Assembly (NCBI GenBank): GCA_013396525.1
Contig: VWYX01001232.1
Span: 124,001 to 188,000, forward strand
Origin: Chaetorhynchus papuensis
Taxonomy: Eukaryota > Chordata > Aves > Passeriformes > Rhipiduridae
DNA: 64,000 nucleotides
Reading direction: 5' to 3'
The notes under the pieces were generated by a model. It was given only the letters and a program-made list of their open reading frames with translations. It was not told the DNA's origin and did not search any database. How positions within the stretch are numbered: position 1 is the first letter of the stretch; every line of letters starts with the position of its first letter. Below, piece after piece: positions 32,673 to 42,450 of this stretch. The translations under genes and the position numbers were made by a program.

Positions 32673-32937
32673 CAGGACGGACCCGCGCGGATGTCCCTTC
32701 CCATGGCCGGGCTTCAGCCCGAAGTCAGCGTCACCTGATGAGAGTCCCCCGGCCCACGGCTGAGCTGGCAAAGCGCCGAGGGGGAGCGGGCACTGGCTGG
32801 ACCTCACTGATTTCTCATGGAAACGGGGACAAAAAGGGTCTTTTCCACTGTGAGCACCTGGCAGCCCTGAGGGGTTCCCTGAGGGGGCACGGAGGTCCCC
32901 GGCCAGCAAAGGGACCACACAGGCCCCGCTTTCCCCT

Positions 32938-33074
32938 GTCCTGACAGTTCCATCCCAAGGATGACTCTGGCAGGTTGGCCCGGGGGGGGGGGGGGGGCCC
33001 CCCCACCCCCCCCCCAGCCGCGGCTGCAGCACAGACACCCCANTGTCCTGACAGTTCCATCCCAAGGATGACTC

Positions 33075-33107
<33 letters not shown>

Positions 33108-33150
33108 CCCCAGCTCCCCCCCAGCCGCGGCTGCAGCACAGACACCCCAA
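32938..33150. repeat. Duplicated ~106-bp block with long G runs (possible assembly artefact)
   Basis: Two near-identical copies (32938-33042 and 33044-33150) begin TGTCCTGACAGTTCCATCCC and end CTGCAGCACAGACACCCCA. Each has a poly-G run of 16 or more; a single N at 33043 separates them. Located in the PROB1 3' UTR. Confidence 0.75.
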
Positions 33151-33156
33151 AAGAGT

Positions 33157-33162
33157 AATAAA
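33157..33162 (+). terminator. PROB1: PROB1 poly(A) signal
   Basis: AATAAA 485 bases after the PROB1 stop, followed by GT-rich sequence (CTGTGCTTGTGTGGTCTGT near 33198). This would close a 3' UTR of about 0.5 kb. Confidence 0.65.
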
Positions 33163-33597
33163 AATGCTGAAACAGCTTTAAATCTGCTTATTCATCCTGT
33201 GCTTGTGTGGTCTGTAAAGGGGGGCGAGAGCTCAGGCACTTGGAACCTGCAGTCCCTCTGTCTGCCTTGGAATGTCCACCGGATAAATCCCAGTCCCTGG
33301 GGGCAGGAGGGGACTCTGCAGTCCTCAGTGAGCCCTGAACCCCAAATCCCAGCCCCGAGCCTCAGCCCCTGTAGATCCACACCATCCCAGGAAGGATTTC
33401 GGTTGAGGAGAAGGGATCAGGCATTACAGGACTGAGTTACAGCAAAAACCTCCCGGAGAGGGGGGGCACTCGGCCGGGGACACCGCACACACACCCCCCC
33501 TTCCTGCCGTGACACCCAGGACGGCCGGGCCGCCCCAGTCGGATGCAGGTGTGTGCTGGCTGCGCCTCAGCGCCGCTCGCTCGCCCGCCCCGGGGGG

Positions 33598-33604
33598 TTT
33601 ATAG
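33598..33604 (+). promoter_or_regulatory. MZB1: TATA-like element of MZB1
   Basis: TTTATAG lies 69 bases before the MZB1 ATG, in CCGCCCC-rich (Sp1-type) surroundings that resume directly after it. Start site would be near 33630. Confidence 0.4.
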
Positions 33605-33666
33605 CCCGCCCCGGGGGGGTTTCAGCCACCCCGCGCCTCCGCCCCTCACTTTCTGAGCGAGGCAGG

Positions 33667-34747
33667 ATGCGGCCGGCGCTGGCAGCGTGGCTGGTGCTGA
33701 GCCTGCTGGGGGGAACAGGGGCCCAGGACATGTGCGGGGACCCCCCCGCCGCCCCGTCCCACTCGGCCCCTGCCCCCCAGCTCAGCCCCGAGGAGCGGCT
33801 CTCGCCCCACATGCCCGAATCCCTGCGCTGCGACGCCTGCCACGCCATCGCCTTCCAGGTGGGGACAGGGGACACGGCACCCCAAAAGCGGAGTGAGAAC
33901 CATTGTGGGGGTGCTTCAGCCTGGGGAGACACTGCCGGCTTCCTTGGGGCGCCCCACTGATGGATGTTCCTTATTGGCACCTTAGAAAGCCTTTTGGGGC
34001 TCCTCATGGACCCTCTCACCCACGCAGATGTGCTTCTGCTGCTGGGGCTGCACGGAAGGGGGTGCAGACCCCAGCCCCGCTCGGGAGCAGGGTCGTGGAC
34101 AGGCTGCCACCCTCACTGCCCAGATTCCGCCTTTTTTCACCCCAGATTGAGGAGCAGCTGCGCAAGGCAGAGGAGAAGGTGGGCAAGAAGGCGCTGAAGG
34201 AGTCGGACTACCTGGAGGTGCTGGAGAGGAGCTGCTCACAGGACTGGGAGAGGTGAGCGGGGTGTCCCCAGGTACAGGGGGGTCCCCAGAGGTCACAATG
34301 TCCTCAAGGATGGTGGTGCCCCAGGGACCAGAGTGCCCCCGGGGCTGTCCCCAGAGACCATTTTCCCTCCAACCCCCCTCTCCCCGCAGTTACGGGGTGC
34401 TGGAGCTGGACGGGGAGAAGCGGCTGTCGGGGCCGGGGCTGCCCAGGCAGCAGTCCCTGAGCGTGATGGTGTCTGGGGGTCTGTGGCCGAGCAGGTGAGT
34501 CGGCGGTCCGGGGGGACAGGGGGTCCGGGCACCATGCCCTCGCTGCCCGGTGACCACGGCGGCTCCTCTCAGGCTCTCCAAGCTGTGCCACGGCTACGTG
34601 GGCGAGCGGGGCGAGGCGCAGATCTACGGGGCGCACCGGCGGGGCCCGGCCGCGCTGCGGCAGCTGCTGTGCCACGGGGACAAGGGACCCTGCGCCGGCC
34701 GCAAGGAGCGCCCGGACCCCCCCAAGGCGCTGCAGAACGAGCTGTAG
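33667..34747 (+). CDS. MZB1: MZB1 (pERp1), plasma-cell ER co-chaperone
   Basis: ER-resident protein of marginal-zone B and plasma cells that aids immunoglobulin folding and GRP94. Exons: 33667-33858, 34146-34252, 34390-34494, 34573-34747; 192 residues, close to the 189 of human. A signal peptide covers about residues 1-18 (LAAWLVLSLLGGTGA). The saposin-like/canopy-type body has the CDAC (CxxC) pair at 55-58 and conserved blocks YLEVLERSCSQDWE, GPGLPRQQSLSVMVSGG and AQIYGAHRRGP. The C terminus reads QNEL, a weak KDEL-like retrieval signal in place of the mammalian REEL type. Exon order and phases are continuous. The gene sits 1 kb after PROB1 and 0.4 kb before SLC23A1, all on one strand. Confidence 0.93.
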
Positions 34748-34756
34748 CCCGGCGCG

Positions 34757-34769
34757 GTTAATGCTTAAT
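34757..34769 (+). promoter_or_regulatory. HNF1-like palindrome upstream of SLC23A1
   Basis: GTTAATGCTTAAT resembles the HNF1 consensus GTTAATNATTAAC (one exact half-site, one partial). It lies just past the MZB1 stop and about 375 bases before the SLC23A1 TATA box. Human SLC23A1 transcription is known to depend on HNF1. Confidence 0.35.
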
Positions 34770-34997
34770 GCCCCGGTGACCTTCGGAGCCGACTTCGTCC
34801 CCAGCGGGAGCCGACACGTGCCGGGAGGTGGGCGCCTTCCCGCTGTCGCCTGTCACCGATGTCGCCGCCGTCGCTCGACGCCCGTGCCGGCCGTGCCGGC
34901 AGCAGCGCGGACTCCGTCCGGGCGGGCTGGGAATTACTCTGTAACCCGCGGGCTCTAATGTTTCACCACGGCGCTGCTCCGGGCGGGCGCAGCCCCG

Positions 34998-35003
34998 ATT
35001 AAA
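34998..35003 (+). terminator. MZB1: MZB1 poly(A) signal
   Basis: ATTAAA 250 bases after the MZB1 stop, the only near-canonical hexamer before the SLC23A1 TATA box 130 bases further on. Confidence 0.5.
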
Positions 35004-35132
35004 GGAGTTAATGGCTGATCCGTGCCGGGGCTGCGCTCCCTGGTTTCACAACCCCCAGCCAATGGCCGCCCTCCCGCCCGCCGCCCCTGCCGCCGCCACC
35101 GCCCGGCCGGTGACTAAAGTCCTTCCCACGGC

Positions 35133-35139
35133 TATAAAA
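35133..35139 (+). promoter_or_regulatory. SLC23A1: TATA box of SLC23A1
   Basis: TATAAAA, 52 bases before the first ATG (35185), predicting a start site near 35163 and a leader of about 20 bases. Confidence 0.7.
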
Positions 35140-35184
35140 CCCCCCCGAGCTGGGCCATCGCCGCCGGGGACACGTCGCCGGAGG

Positions 35185-38100
35185 ATGGGGACCCGCTCGG
35201 GAGACCTGGCTCAGCCCCAGGTGAATGCAGGCGCCGTCCCTGTCCCCATCCCCATCCCTTCCTCGGTGTCATCCCAGGGCGGTGGGGAGGGAGGCGGTGA
35301 GCAGGGACACTGACCCCAGCGACGGCCAGCACAGGGTCAGGTCTGCCTGCTGGGGCTGGCAAAGGCCGGGATGAGTCTGGGGGCTGCGGTGACTCCCGGG
35401 ACAATGGGAACATGCTGGAATGCTGCGGCTGGGACTGGCTGTGCCACCGTTCCCGGCACCTGCAGTGGGGATCCCCCTCCACACTTTCCAGGAACAAACT
35501 ACCACGTAGGGGCCAGTGGGTTTGGGAGCCCAGAGCCCTCTTGGGGTCAGAGCTGGTGCCAGGTGGGACTGACCGGACACACATGGCCCGGTGTCACCCG
35601 TGTCGCCCCGGGCAGAGCCCAGCCCCTTTCCCGTGGGACATCTGGGTCCACACTGACCCAGCTCCCACCTCGTCCTCATTGCCAGAATGGGAACGTGGCT
35701 CTGGCCCGCTCTGGGTCCCCGCAGACCCCTGGGAAGGAGCTGCCTGCGGCGGGCAGGGTGAGTACCGGGACACCCCGCGGGCAGCACCGCACCCCAAACC
35801 CATCTGTGCCACACCTGCGGATGGAGACCGGCCAGCCGGGACCCCTCCCAGCCCTGAGGGCACAGGGCCCGCCATGAGGCAGCGTGGGGTGCCCGTCCCT
35901 GCACGCAGCCCCGGAGCGAGGCAGGCTGAGCTGTGCCCCCACACAGCAGGAGCACGGGGCGGGCGCCAGGGCCCCCCGGCCGGAGGTGGACATGCTCTAC
36001 AGGATCGAGGACGTGCCCCCCTGGTACCTCTGCATCCTGCTCGGCTTCCAGGTACAGCCTGGGAAGCGTCAGGCCCCAGGTCCCCGCTCCCCGCGGCGTG
36101 GGGCACCCCCAGCCCGGCTGAGCCCCCCCTCGCCCCCCAGCACTACCTGACCTGCTTCAGCGGCACCATCGCCGTCCCCTTCCTGCTGGCCGAGAGCCTG
36201 TGCGTGGGCAAGGACCAGCTCACCGTCAGCTACCTCATCGGCACCATCTTCACCTGCGTGGGCATCACCACCCTCATCCAGACCACCGTGGGCATCAGGT
36301 AGAGCCGCGGACCCGGCAGGACCCCCTGCCCAGCCCCGGGCCCGGGCGCAGGCATCCCTCTCGTCCCCCCAGGCTGCCCCTCTTCCAGGCGAGCGCGCTG
36401 GCCTTCCTTGTCCCCGCCAAGTCCATCCTGGCCCTGGAGAAGTGGCGATGCCCGCCTGAAGGTGAGGGCAGGGGGGTGCAGGGGCTGTCCGGCCTCTCGG
36501 TGCCCCCCGGGACCACCTCACCCCCCTTCATCCCCAGAGCAGATCTACGGCAACTGGTCGCTGCCGCTCAACACGTCCCACATCTGGCAGCCCCGCATGC
36601 GAGAGGTACACCCTGCCACCACCGCGGGGCACCCCGGCTCCCCGGCAGGCTGCTGACGCCCTCTCCTGCCCCTCTCCGTGCCCTGCAGATCCAGGGGGCC
36701 ATCATAGTGTCCAGCCTGGTGGAAGTGGTCATCGGGCTGCTGGGGCTCCCCGGGGCACTGCTCAGCTACATCGGGCCGCTGACCGTCACCCCCACCGTGT
36801 CCCTCATCGGACTCTCCGTCTTCCAGGCGGCTGGAGACCGGGCTGGCTCCCACTGGGGCATCTCTGTGCTGTATGGCGTGGGCACACGGGGCACAGGGGG
36901 GCAGGCTTGTCCAACACGGAGCCGGGAGGATGTCAGGGGCACGAGGGATCCCGTCTCTCTCTCCCCCCAGAACCATCTTCCTGATTGTCCTGTTCGCCCA
37001 GTACCTGCGGCAGGTCGCCATCTGCCTGCCCGGCTACCGGCGGGGCCACGGTTTCGTCCTGCTCCGCATCCAGATCTTCAAGATGTTCCCGGTAGGGACC
37101 AGCTGAGAGCACGCTGGGGCTGCCCCAAATTCCCCCCTTTACCCACACGTGAGCTCGGGAGCGATGCGGGAACGTCCCGGTGTGTGCCCCGCAGATCATC
37201 CTGGCCATCCTGTTGGTGTGGCTGATCTGCTACGTGCTGACCCGCACCGGAGTCTTCCCCAGCCAGCCCGAGGAGTACGGCTACAAGGCCAGGACGGACG
37301 CCCGGGGCGAGATCCTGTCCGTGGCACCCTGGTTCCGCGTCCCCTACCCCTGTGAGTGCCCGGCAGCCCCGCGGCGCTCCGGGCCCCCCGGTACCCCTTT
37401 GCTCTGGGGGATGTGGGGACCCGGTGCAGCATCACCGGGGCAGGGGAGCACCCGGGGGGCCCAAAGTGGCACCGGTGAGCACCGGGTGGGGGGTCCTGGG
37501 GTGTCCCCAGTCCTGATCTGCTCTGTCCCCCGGGCAGGCCAGTGGGGGCTGCCCACGGTGACCTCAGCAGCCGTGCTGGGCATGTTCAGCGCCACGCTGG
37601 CGGGCATCATCGAGTCCATCGGGGACTATTACTCCTGTGCCCGGCTGGCAGGAGCGCCCCCGCCCCCTGTGCACGCCATTAACAGGTACAGCCAGCTGTT
37701 CCCCGCTCCTCGGTTCCCCACTCGCACCGTGGCACCCTGGAGACCGGTCAGGGATGCTGCAGGAGCGTGGGATGGGGACCAGCCCCACCGTGTTGCTCCC
37801 CAGGGGCATTTTCACCGAGGGCATCTCCTGCATCATCGCGGGGCTGCTGGGAACCGGCAACGGCTCCACGTCCTCCAGCCCCAACATCGGCGTCCTGGGC
37901 ATCACCAAGGTACCGGGGCCGGGGAGGGTCCCGGCTCGGCCGGGGGGCGCAGGCACCGTCACCCGCTGCCGGTGTGTCCGTGCAGGTGGGGAGCAGGAGG
38001 GTGATCCAGTACGGCGCCGGCATCATGCTCGTGCTGGGCACCATCGGCAAGTTCACGGCGCTCTTCGCCTCCCTGCCCGACCCCGTCCTCGGCGGGATGT

Positions 38101-39018
38101 TCTGCACCTTATTCGGTAACTGTTCCCCCCCAAAGCCGGAGCCACGACCCCGCAGCCTCGGGGGCTGCTGAGCCCAAGGGATGCAGGCCGGGTTTGTGGG
38201 GAGCCGCGGCTGGGGCAGCCCCCGATGCCCGGCCAGCGCGGGCACCTCCGCCTGCATCGCCGCGTCTCTGCCGGCAGGAATGATCACGGCCGTCGGCCTC
38301 TCCAACCTGCAGTTCGTCGACATGAACTCCTCCCGAAACCTCTTCGTGCTGGGCTTTGCCATGTTTTTCGGGCTGACGCTGCCGAACTACCTGGATTCTC
38401 ACCCCGGGGCCATTAACACAGGTACCGCCCGCCACGAAAAGCCGCAATTTTGGGAGTCTGGGGACAGAGGAGGGCAGATCTCCCGGCGCTCGCCCACCCC
38501 GGGGGAGCAGCTGGGAAATCCGGCTCCTCACAGCATCCCCGGCTCCGGCCCACGCTGTCGCAGGTGTCCCCGAGCTGGACCAGATCCTGACGGTGCTGCT
38601 GACCACGGAGATGTTCGTCGGGGGGACCATCGCCTTCGTCCTGGACAACACCATCCCGGGTAACTGCAGCACAGGAGAGGGGAAGCAGCGGGGCTGGGGC
38701 AGGTTCCTGGTGATTTAGAGCCGCCAGAGGGGATGGCGGGGTCGGGGGGTGACACTGGACATCCCCGCAGGGACGCAGGAGGAGCGAGGGCTGGTGCAGT
38801 GGAAGGCAGGAGCGCACTCGGACAGCACGAGCAGCGCCAGCCTGAGGAGCTACGACTTCCCCTTCGGGATGGGCGCGGTGCGGAGGAGCCGCTGGCTCAG
38901 GACCGTGCCCATCTGCCCGGTGTTCACCGGGTTCAGGGCCCGGGCGAGGGGCAGGGGCACGGCGGCCGCGGAGGGGCCGGACGGCGCAGACGGGGGCTCG
39001 GTGTGCACCAAGGTCTGA
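35185..39018 (+). CDS. SLC23A1: SLC23A1 (SVCT1), sodium-dependent vitamin C transporter
   Basis: Epithelial Na+/L-ascorbate symporter of the NCS2 (UraA-fold, 14 membrane segments) family. Exons: 35185-35220, 35686-35757, 35950-36051, 36141-36298, 36373-36461, 36538-36605, 36689-36870, 36971-37091, 37195-37351, 37538-37685, 37804-37909, 37986-38115, 38278-38421, 38564-38659, 38771-39018; about 618 residues against 598 in human. Diagnostic blocks: YRIEDVPPWYLCILLGFQ, the QHYLTCFSGTIAVPFL start of segment 1, IGPLTVTPTVSLIGLSVF, the family signature GNGSTSSSPNIGV, and NSSRNLFVLG. Two sequons (NWS, NTS) lie in the first large loop. The tail ends SVCTKV as in mammals. The first two exons (MGTRSGDLAQPQ and a 24-codon segment) are not alignable to human and were chosen from the TATA box and phase. 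The third exon may start at 35947, adding one Gln. Confidence 0.93.
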
Positions 39019-39450
39019 GCGAGGGGAGGGTCCCGGGAGGGTCCCGCCCCAGCGCCGGAGGAGCCGAGCCGAGCTCCCGGGGGGCTGTCGGGGTTCGGTA
39101 GCACCGACCAAGGCCAAAGCCAAGGCTTCTGGTGCTCGGCTCGAACGCAGGGCTAGGGAAACACAACGCTGCTCTTGGGGGATATCCCGAGCTCCGGGGT
39201 ACAGCCCGGGGACCGCCACCCCGTGCCATGCTCCGCCTGAAGCTTTGGCTGCCTGAGACTCGTCCAGCGCCTGCTGAAGCCCGTCAGCCACATCGGAGCC
39301 AGCCAGAGCCCCGGGGCCACCGGCTCCCACCCGGGGCCGCGGATCTTCATGCTGTGCCCTCGGCTCCGGCAGGGTGACCCAGCGGCTGGCACGGGCTCTG
39401 CGTGGGGCAGCGTCCAGACCAGCGTTAGGATACCTAATTTAAGACTGTAC

Positions 39451-39456
39451 ATTAAA
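39451..39456 (+). terminator. SLC23A1: SLC23A1 poly(A) signal (candidate)
   Basis: ATTAAA about 430 bases after the stop; AATAAA at about 39967 is an alternative further out. Confidence 0.4.
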
Positions 39457-40645
39457 AATGATAACAAATTCAAGCGCACGTGCCCCGCCAGCGCCTCTGC
39501 TGCCTCCTGCGCCGTTCCCTCGTCCTTTGTGCCCTGCAAAGGCGTCAGCACCTTTGACCGCGCTCCCTCCTGCGCTGCCAGCCACGGAGACACGCTGGAT
39601 TCCTTCCAGGTGGGCTCTGCCTGAACCCGGTGCTGTGGGAGAGGCAGCTCAGCACAAGCCCTTGGCAAACGCTTCCTGCTCTGGGAGCTCTGGAGCGCTG
39701 GCTCTGTCCCGGCCGTGCTGGTGACAGCACCTCGTGCTGCCGGGGTGTTCTCAGATGCAGGCACAGAGGGGGCTGACCCCCAGCGCAGCGGGGTCAGGCC
39801 AGTCCTGGGCCTGGATTTAGCACCAAAGTTGAGCTGAGGCAACATTGCACAACCCCGTCACAGCCTGTGGTGGCACCGCCACACACTCGCTCCCCAGCCT
39901 GAGCAGGGAGACAAGTGAGAAAATCTGTTGAAAGTGAAGATGAGGGGGAAAAAAATTCCCAACTTAAAATAAACCTCGAGGGATGCAAATACAACCCCTC
40001 CCACCTCCCACGAGCACCAGCCAGGCTTTGAGGCCCCTCTTCCGCTGCTGCCCTGGTGCTGGTGGCGAGCACGGTGTTACAGTGTGTGACACCTCTCTGG
40101 CCAGCTGGGTCCCCTCCCATTTCCTTGTCCTCCCAGCCCACCCACTGGGGCTGGAGCAGGAGTCAGAGGAGGCCTAGGTGCTGTGCAGGTGCCACCACCT
40201 CTGCTGCACTCACACCCCAAAGCCAGCGGGGCAGGGGCTGCCATGGACAGCGGCAGCTCCTCCCCAGTGAACATCCCAGTGCTACTGGATGCAGGAGAGG
40301 GATAAACCCAACGCCAGGAGAGCAGCCCGAGGCCAGGCTGGCTGCTCCACACGCTGGCTCCTGGCTGCTGCACTCAGTTGCCACCTCCCCGAGGTGATGG
40401 TGGCCAGGCCGAAGCTCACGGACAAACTGCAGCCACGCAGGACTCGCTGATGGAACTCCCACTGCAGATCAAAATCAGCTGTGTGTTATTTGCCGACCTC
40501 TTTCTTTAGGCACTCGAGTCTAAACTCTCCCCAGGTCGGTGGAAATCCTGGAGCAGTGTTGGCAGGTCTAGGGAGGCCAGCTCCGTGCCTGGGGAGGGAA
40601 GGCAGCGCCCAGCACGGAGCCGGGGTAGCTGCGTTACCATTTTGC

Positions 40646-40647
<2 letters not shown>

Positions 40648-40683
<36 letters not shown>
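40648..40683. repeat. (AGC)12 microsatellite
   Basis: Twelve uninterrupted AGC triplets in the spacer. Frames across it give poly-Ala or poly-Leu shadow ORFs, with no gene context. Confidence 0.95.
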
Positions 40684-40686
<3 letters not shown>

Positions 40687-41104
40687 GGTGGGTGCAGCTG
40701 AGCCCCCCGGGGCAGAGGCTCCTCCCGGAGCAGAGGGGCTGACACAGCGAGGTGGTTCCGCTGCAGGGCAGCACCTGCGGGAAGGCCCCGCCTCACCCGG
40801 CCCGTCCTGCAGAGCTGCAGCTCCAGCTGCTCCCCTTCGGTTCAATCAGAGCTTAAAAAGGAGATATTATCAGCGAGGCCGGGCTGTCCTGAGCAGGGCC
40901 AGGGGCTGGGCTCGATCCTGGTGGGTCCAACTCGGGCTATTCCATGAAGAAAGAGCAGATGGGGCTGCAGAGGCTCTGGCAGCCACCACTGGACTCGGCA
41001 GCTCTGGGGTTCCTGTGCCAAGCGCCAGGCAGCAGCTCTGCAGGGCCATCAGCTGCTGCCAGGGCCAAGCTGGGAACAGCCACAGGGAAAACGAAGGGAG
41101 AGGA

Positions 41105-41240
41105 GTAAATTCCCATCCCTGGAAGTGTCTGAGGCCAGGCTGGATGGGGCTTGGAGCAGCCTGAGACAGTGGAAGGTGTCCCTGCCCATGGAACTGGATC
41201 TCTGAAGTCTCTTCCAACCCAAAGCAGTCTCTGGTTCCGT
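41105..41240 (+). repeat. CR1 LINE 3' fragment
   Basis: TTCCCATCCCTGGAAGTGTC, GCTTGGAGCAGCCTGAGACA and an end block CTCTTCCAACCCAAAGCAGT in sense orientation. Confidence 0.85.
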
Positions 41241-41396
41241 GAAGAGTCCAGCCTCAGCCAGGATCCTGGGCCAGCGGGTTCCACAGCCTTCCAGGCTGGC
41301 AGCCACAGCGCCAGCCCTGTCCTCCACATGCTGCCAAGCGAGTTCCCGTGCCAGATGCCCAGTTATGAGACAGCCACCACATCAGTTCTACTATTA

Positions 41397-41402
41397 TTTA
41401 TT
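41397..41402 (-). terminator. PAIP2: PAIP2 poly(A) signal (candidate)
   Basis: TTTATT on the plus strand (AATAAA on the minus strand) within an AT-rich tract, giving a 3' UTR of about 1.05 kb. Another minus-strand AATAAA lies near 42300 and would give a short form. Confidence 0.45.
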
Positions 41403-41788
41403 TTTTTAAATATTTTTGAAAAAATATAATTTTTTTACAATATTTTCAACTTAAACACTATTCACACTGAACACGTATGGCAGCTTAACCTACCCAAATA
41501 TGAAGTTTAAGAAGCCAAAACTGTTCTAGCTTTATTAAAAGAAAAAAAAAAAAAAAAAACCAACCAAAAAACCAAAAAAACCCCAAAACGTCGTTGTGCT
41601 GTAGACTATTGTGTAGTGATGATTAAACAAAGCAAGGGAAAAGCACCACTCAAATCACTAATGCTGGGGGTTGCCTGGTTAAATCCAGCTATGGAAAGTG
41701 GGATGCAAAGAGTTACATAGGCAGTGCTATGTACGGCGCCTGTTCCTGGAAGAAACTGTGATGGATCTCACATCTCCTCCAACAGCTC

Positions 41789-41815
41789 GGGGAAGGGGAA
41801 GGGGAAGGGGAAGGG
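41789..41815. repeat. (GGGGAA)4 microsatellite in PAIP2 3' UTR
   Basis: Four GGGGAA units plus GGG. In the minus-strand PAIP2 transcript it reads as a UUCCCC tract. Confidence 0.8.
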
Positions 41816-42450
41816 TTCTAACATGATCACACACCGCAAAGGACAGGGAACTGCTTCCTCCCAATCGCTTGGATGTTAGTTCAGTAGCTGACATCTACGA
41901 CTCTGTACAGGTCTGTAAGGTTTGGGTTAAGCTCACGCTGCTTCCCAGGATCACGATGTTTTGTAAGGGGGGAAATTAACATTAGTAACAACATTGATAC
42001 CTCAAAGGAAAGTTAGCAAATTTGCATAACAATCAGATCTCCTCACTTTCACTTGGAAGTTAAGGCATTATCAGGTGCAAGCTAGCACCAGTTAACACAT
42101 CTTTAGTTAAAAACAGACCGTTCACCGCAAATTCCAAGTCCTGTTTAAAAAGTCAGAGTCTGCAGAAGGTTTTATTAACGTGGTACTTTGTCTCAACTTG
42201 ACTGGTGCTTCTTACCTCACTGCCTCCTTCGCACAGAGCCAGGGCCCAATTATGTTTCCATTAAACTTTTGACAGATTTACTTAATAACAGTCTCAGCAC
42301 TTTTATTGAGCATGCAAGACTAACAAAACTTTGGCAATGCATAAGTGTAACACAGTGACAAGAAGAGAGAGCTTTTACAATTAAATCTTCTAATACTGGC
42401 TTCACAGTGTGGAAATTGTGCTACATCCACCAAAAGAGGGCCCAGTCTAC

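Larger units (their letters stand above)
39470..41380. other. Intergenic spacer between convergent SLC23A1 and PAIP2
   Basis: No gene recognised between the two 3' ends. Contains an AGC trinucleotide repeat and one CR1 copy. Confidence 0.5.

Noticed and set aside
40506..40845. Leu- or Ala-run frames over the AGC repeat
   Set aside because: The runs come from the triplet repeat alone; flanks have no protein-like conservation or gene context.
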